Of a stretch of 61,819 nt of DNA, positions 58,974-61,819 are shown piece after piece; within the stretch, counting starts at the first letter, position 1; each line of letters opens with the position of its first letter. The stretch lies in NCBI RefSeq assembly GCF_030464365.1, contig NZ_VCYI01000016.1:1-61819 (forward strand). The letters are read 5' to 3'. The notes under the pieces are model-generated. The model did not search any database, was not told the origin of the DNA, and was given only the letters and a program-made list of their open reading frames with translations. A program made the translations under genes and the position numbers. The DNA is from Methanoculleus methanifontis (GTDB lineage Archaea > Halobacteriota > Methanomicrobia > Methanomicrobiales > Methanoculleaceae).

Positions 58974-60733
58974 AGTGCCCTGTCTGCGAGATCGGGTGCG
59001 ACATCGCCGAGGGGCGCTCCGGCCGGTGCAGGATGTACGTGAACCGGAACGGCACGATCGTCGAGCGGTTCCCCGGATCCTACCTGACCATGCTCCCCAT
59101 CACGATAGAAACGATGCCGATGGTTCATTTCGCCCCGAAGAGCAAATTTCTCCAGGTCAGCACCGTCGGGTGCAACTTCGCCTGCCCGGGGTGCATCTCG
59201 GAGACCCTGACCGTGCACGCCGACGCGGTGGCCGGCGCTCTCACGACCGCGTCACCGGAGGAGGTCGTGAGGCGGGCACAGGTGGAAGACTGCACCGGCA
59301 TCGTCTTCTGCCTCAACGATCCCGCCGCTTCGTATTTCACCTTCCTCGCCCTCGCGAGGGAGGCAAAAGCGGCCGGTCTCCGGGTAGGGTGCTCGACGAA
59401 CGGTTACTTCACGGAGCACGCACTCGCCGCCCTCACCCCCTTCCTCGATTTCGTCAATATCGGCCTGAAAGGGTCGTCCGACGAGCGCTACCGCGAGTGC
59501 GGGGCGAAGTCCGCCGACCCGGTCTTTCGAAACATCCGGACGCTGCACGAGAAGGGAGTGCACGTGGAGGTCTCGGCAATGTACATCCACGGCGCCGAGG
59601 ACGAGGTCCTCAACGCCGCACGGCGGGTGGCGGGGATCTCCCCCGACATCCCGCTACAGGTGATGCGGTTCGTGCCCTTCGGTGAAGCGGCTCCCGGCCT
59701 CGAACCGACGATCCGGGAATCGGAGCACGTTACAGACCGCCTGCGCACATTCCTCCGCTACGTCTACCTCTTCAACTCGCCCGGCACGGGCTACCTCAAC
59801 ACCGTCTGCCCGGTCTGCGGCACTACGGTCCTCGAACGGGAGTTCTACGGGCCCATGGGCTGCCGCACCTCCGCCGCCCTCGAGGGCGGCAGGTGCCCCT
59901 GCGGATGGCAGGCTCCCGTTCGAGGGGAGATCTGCGCAGAGCAGTATACGGAATACGGCATGCTCGGTGGTTACCGGACCACCCGGGCCATCGAGATGGC
60001 CCATGCCATACTGGTCACCCTCGGCATCCGGGACGACAAGGAGCTCGGCGCCGTTCTCGGCGATATCGTCAGGGAAGACTTCATCCGGGGCATGCACGAC
60101 CGCATTCATCAGGTTGACTCCTGGCTCGGCCTGATCGCGGAGCTCGCAGCGCGTGCGGGGCGCGAAGAGGAAGGCCGGGAACTGATCTCGTTCCTCCGGG
60201 AGCGCACCGATCGCATCGTAGCCGGCAGCGCTCTCGCCGAAACCCGTCCCCGCGTCTACTACTCGATGGGCTACCCGCTCTTTGCCCTGAACGCGGAGCG
60301 ATTCGAGAGCAACCTGGTGGAGGCAGCGGGAGGGACCTGCGTCAACAAGCGCCTCAAGCGGAAGGGAAAGCCCGGGGTCAACATCACCGTCGACGAATTG
60401 AACGAGCTAAACCCCGAATACATGTTCATCTCGGGGTTCCTCTCCTCACCGGCGTCCGACTATCTCCACTACTGCACCGAGCACGGGGTTGAGAGCGACG
60501 CCGTCGGGGCAGGGAAGGTCTACAATGTGCCTGCAGGATGGGATTTCGGCAGCCCGCGGTGGATCCTGGGGTTCATGTTTCTCGCAAACACTATCCACCC
60601 GGAGATCTTTTCCTTCGACCTGGAGCACGAGCAGCGTGAATTTTACAGGAGGTTCTACGGTATTACCGGCGATAAGTTCGTCGCGAACCGCGACTTTTCC
60701 CGGCCGGTGATCGGTGCGCCGGGGGATGAGTGA
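58970..60733 (+). CDS. Radical SAM protein fused to a periplasmic-binding-protein-like domain
   Basis: A 587-residue two-part protein. The N-terminal part has a Cys-rich start (Cys3, 6, 10, 20) and the radical SAM triad VGCNFACPGC (Cys68, 72, 75), with CSTNGYFTEHAL and FVNIGLKGSSDERY typical of pyruvate-formate-lyase-activase-like and AmmeMemoRadiSam enzymes. A second Cys group lies near 280-310 (CPVCG, then CRTS and CPCG). From about 400 to 587 the sequence changes to a binding-protein fold like BtuF/siderophore proteins (VYYSMGYPLFALNAERFESN, VDELNELNPEYMFISGF) but with no signal peptide, so it is cytoplasmic. The first gene of the pair is a methyltransferase. Function not known; the domain pairing is unusual. 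Confidence 0.85.
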   Translation: MKCPVCEIGCDIAEGRSGRCRMYVNRNGTIVERFPGSYLTMLPITIETMPMVHFAPKSKFLQVSTVGCNFACPGCISETLTVHADAVAGALTTASPEEVVRRAQVEDCTGIVFCLNDPAASYFTFLALAREAKAAGLRVGCSTNGYFTEHALAALTPFLDFVNIGLKGSSDERYRECGAKSADPVFRNIRTLHEKGVHVEVSAMYIHGAEDEVLNAARRVAGISPDIPLQVMRFVPFGEAAPGLEPTIRESEHVTDRLRTFLRYVYLFNSPGTGYLNTVCPVCGTTVLEREFYGPMGCRTSAALEGGRCPCGWQAPVRGEICAEQYTEYGMLGGYRTTRAIEMAHAILVTLGIRDDKELGAVLGDIVREDFIRGMHDRIHQVDSWLGLIAELAARAGREEEGRELISFLRERTDRIVAGSALAETRPRVYYSMGYPLFALNAERFESNLVEAAGGTCVNKRLKRKGKPGVNITVDELNELNPEYMFISGFLSSPASDYLHYCTEHGVESDAVGAGKVYNVPAGWDFGSPRWILGFMFLANTIHPEIFSFDLEHEQREFYRRFYGITGDKFVANRDFSRPVIGAPGDE

Positions 60734-60762
60734 TCGGCTGTTTCGCCCACCTCTGAAAGGAT

Positions 60763-60792
60763 GAGGGGTAAACCCCTCTCTATAGTTTTTCA
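60763..60792 (+). terminator. Hairpin with T tract after the radical SAM gene
   Basis: GAGGGG (60763-60768) pairs with CCCCTC (60773-60778) across a TAAA loop, and TCTATAGTTTTT follows. It lies 30 nt after the stop at 60733 and resembles an intrinsic terminator or a T-rich archaeal termination site. Confidence 0.6.
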
Positions 60793-60927
60793 CGGCACGT
60801 CGCTTTGCACCGGGGTCTGTTGAAGTAGGCATGAATCCGGATTCGTGCATGATGAAAAACAGTGATACGAATCAGAATGGGCGGCGCAGAAGCGGGAACT
60901 CTTGTGTGCGGGGAAAATGCCCCCCGG

Positions 60928-61257
60928 CTAATGCGTCCATTCGATGATCCTGATCTCCGGGCCGACGGCCTTGATGACACAATCTCTCATGTCGGCATAA
61001 TGGGGGCAGGGGTACCCGATTGGATTGCCTCTAGTGATACACGATGCGAACACGATTGCTTCTGCTCCTCGTTCGACCAGCATCTTTGCCCGCGGTATTG
61101 CCCTCTTCCCGGGGCATCCGCCGCATGTCACAAACCCGACAATGTCGACAGGCCCGGTCTCCTGGAACGCACCTTTCCCCTCTTTAGTTACGAGGAAATC
61201 CGCGGTCCCCGGACACATATCCTCCGTCATCATACAGCGGATAATGCCTACTTTCAT
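60928..61257 (-). CDS. CGGC domain protein
   Basis: A 109-residue putative metal-binding protein. MKVGIIRCMMTEDMCPGTAD is the family-like start, TCGGCPG places the name-giving CGGC at 45-48, and FASCITRGNPIGYPCPHYADM gives further Cys and His. The CGGC family is common in methanogens and anaerobes and is assumed to bind a metal or cluster; its role is unknown. I start at ATG 61257; a longer frame to 61329 is less conserved in type. It lies on the opposite strand to the neighbouring genes and is followed by the terminator hairpin region. Confidence 0.85.
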   Translation of the reverse strand: MKVGIIRCMMTEDMCPGTADFLVTKEGKGAFQETGPVDIVGFVTCGGCPGKRAIPRAKMLVERGAEAIVFASCITRGNPIGYPCPHYADMRDCVIKAVGPEIRIIEWTH

Positions 61258-61584
61258 ACGAATGAATTCTCCTGGTATCTGATAGTCCTTCCGATAGTGG
61301 ACATCTCCGATCTCCGTCGAATGCCTCATTCTAAAGGTTGCTTATGCTCGGCAGGAGAAGACCTATAAAAACCGGAGATCAACCGCCGGCACGGACATGG
61401 TTCTTACGGCATCCGGAGTTGTTTTTCGTAGCCTCTCCGGGGTTTCGGTTGATCCTCTGTTCTGTGGCGAGTTCCGGTCGGCGCCCGAAGAGACCTTAAA
61501 GACTTCGTTTACCTCATTGCAATGCTCCTTCCATTATCCGACAGCGACACAGCCTTCATTAACCACCGGGATCAATACGCCACT
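61258..61584. other. Intergenic region upstream of the truncated lipoprotein gene
   Basis: About 330 bases between the divergent CGGC gene and the lipoprotein gene. TATAAAAACC near 61364-61373 is a good box A-like element, but no convincing gene follows it directly; a low-quality frame from 61397 to 61588 lacks a ribosome binding site. No repeats or hairpins stand out. Confidence 0.4.
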
Positions 61585-61704
61585 ATGAAGGCTCCGTCAC
61601 CGACCGCATGTCTCTGCGGTGCGCTGATTGTTATTCTCATTTCCTGCGGCTGCATAACCCATACCGGAGACAGGGCAGGATTTATGGAAAACGGGCTCTG
61701 TTGA
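61585..61704 (+). pseudogene. Lipoprotein gene truncated by a probable insertion sequence
   Basis: The frame begins MKAPSPTACLCGALIVILIS with a lipobox LISC (Cys21) and a short mature start GCITHTGDRAGFMENG, as in archaeal surface lipoproteins. It stops at 61704, inside GGGCTCTGTTGAAACCCTC, which looks like the terminal repeat of an insertion sequence starting near 61693. The mature domain is therefore lost or displaced beyond the window edge. Confidence 0.6.
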
Positions 61705-61746
61705 AACCCTCTAGTCGAGGGTCGGCTCCATCTGAGGGGAAAGATC

Positions 61747-61796
61747 TATAAAACCGTTGCTCCTTGTGTTAATGACGAAACCAACAACAAGGAGCA
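61747..61796 (+). promoter_or_regulatory. TATA box and start-codon hairpin of the edge gene
   Basis: CTATAAAA lies about 25 nt before the ATG at 61772, so the mRNA may be nearly leaderless. TGCTCCTTG (61758-61766) and CAAGGAGCA (61788-61796) are perfect 9-bp arms enclosing the start codon. A transcript entering from upstream would fold this hairpin and hide the ATG, while one starting at the internal promoter would lack the left arm. Confidence 0.5.
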
Positions 61797-61819
61797 GAGT
61801 TAGTGTCGACGAATGGCTA
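61772..61819 (+). CDS. Partial gene at window edge, probable transposase
   Basis: The first 16 codons read MTKPTTRSRVSVDEWL and run off the window. No ribosome binding site is present; the TATA box 25 nt upstream suggests leaderless expression. The basic N-terminus and the IS-like end just upstream suggest a transposase, which is an inference from position. Confidence 0.4.
   Translation, partial: MTKPTTRSRVSVDEWL

Larger units (their letters stand above)
61693..61819 (+). mobile_element. Left end of a probable insertion sequence (partial)
   Basis: GGGCTCTGTTGAAACC at 61693 has the look of an IS terminal repeat, and a similar GGGGTCTGTTGAAG is seen at 60818-60831. Inside are a short hairpin (ACCCTC/GAGGGT, 61706-61722), a box A-like CTATAAAA at 61746-61753, and an open frame that runs off the window edge. 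The family cannot be named from this fragment. Confidence 0.45.

Noticed and set aside
1-61819. CRISPR array or rRNA genes
   Set aside because: No regularly spaced identical repeats and no rRNA-like sequence were seen; the repeats found are hairpin modules without spacers.

Overview
The window comes from a hydrogenotrophic, formate-using methanogen of the order Methanomicrobiales, most likely Methanoculleus or a close relative. The evidence is an F420-type formate dehydrogenase (FdhAB) with FdhC, methanogenesis marker Mmp10, the tRNA-dependent cysteine enzyme SepCysS, archaeal HerA-NurA-Mre11-Rad50, archaeal promoters and Shine-Dalgarno sites, and high GC with strong G/C preference at third codon positions. 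No rRNA, CRISPR array or replication origin was recognised. Start sites were chosen from ribosome binding sites and gene overlaps. Family names come from reading motifs; no database search was run.

Layout. 1-1.1 kb is insertion-sequence debris: the 5' end of a possible IS256-like gene at the edge, then a decayed IS1634-type transposase. 1.3-22.7 kb is a large surface-polysaccharide region: dTDP-rhamnose synthesis (rmlC, rmlB and an in-frame RmlD-RmlA fusion), glycosyltransferases of the GT2 and GT4 types, a tightly coupled deacetylase/ATP-grasp/PHP/GT4 operon, a bacterial-looking glycerol-phosphate cassette (CDP-glycerol glycerophosphotransferase, nucleotidyltransferase, GpsA-type dehydrogenase), ManNAcA synthesis (WecB, WecC), a Gfo/Idh/MocA sugar oxidoreductase and a Wzx-type flippase. 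22.8-28 kb holds a GNAT acetyltransferase, a DUF2150/DUF5814-like pair, overlapping LarE and ThiI, and SepCysS preceded by a 60-residue partner. 28.1-35.1 kb is the DNA-end-resection operon mre11-rad50-nurA-herA. 35.1-42.6 kb carries formate metabolism (fdhC with a membrane OB-fold protein, and fdhAB) with a ClC transporter between. 42.7-49.1 kb has a GntP-like permease, an orphan DNA methyltransferase, a gene without a normal start codon, purQ and a PurS-like/PurL fusion. 49.4-51.2 kb is an AT-rich insertion with a possible PD-(D/E)XK nuclease, an IS5 relic and tRNA-Thr. 51.1-57.1 kb has DUF504, mmp10, a GATase-like protein coupled to diphthamide ligase Dph6, a sensor kinase, redox-protein relics and tRNA-Leu. 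57.5-61.8 kb has CobO, a methyltransferase coupled to a radical SAM protein fused to a binding-protein-like domain, a CGGC protein, and a lipoprotein gene cut by a probable insertion sequence.

How the genes fit together. The first third makes activated sugars (dTDP-rhamnose, UDP-ManNAcA and possibly a CDP-alcohol), assembles them and exports the product, probably as a surface glycan or S-layer glycosylation. The middle covers core functions: formate uptake and oxidation, purine synthesis, thiolation and cysteine chemistry, and double-strand-break repair. The strongest candidates for undescribed biology are the glycerol-phosphate cassette in an archaeon whose lipids use the opposite glycerol-phosphate isomer, the radical SAM/binding-protein fusion with its coupled methyltransferase, and the gene that appears to begin with ACG.
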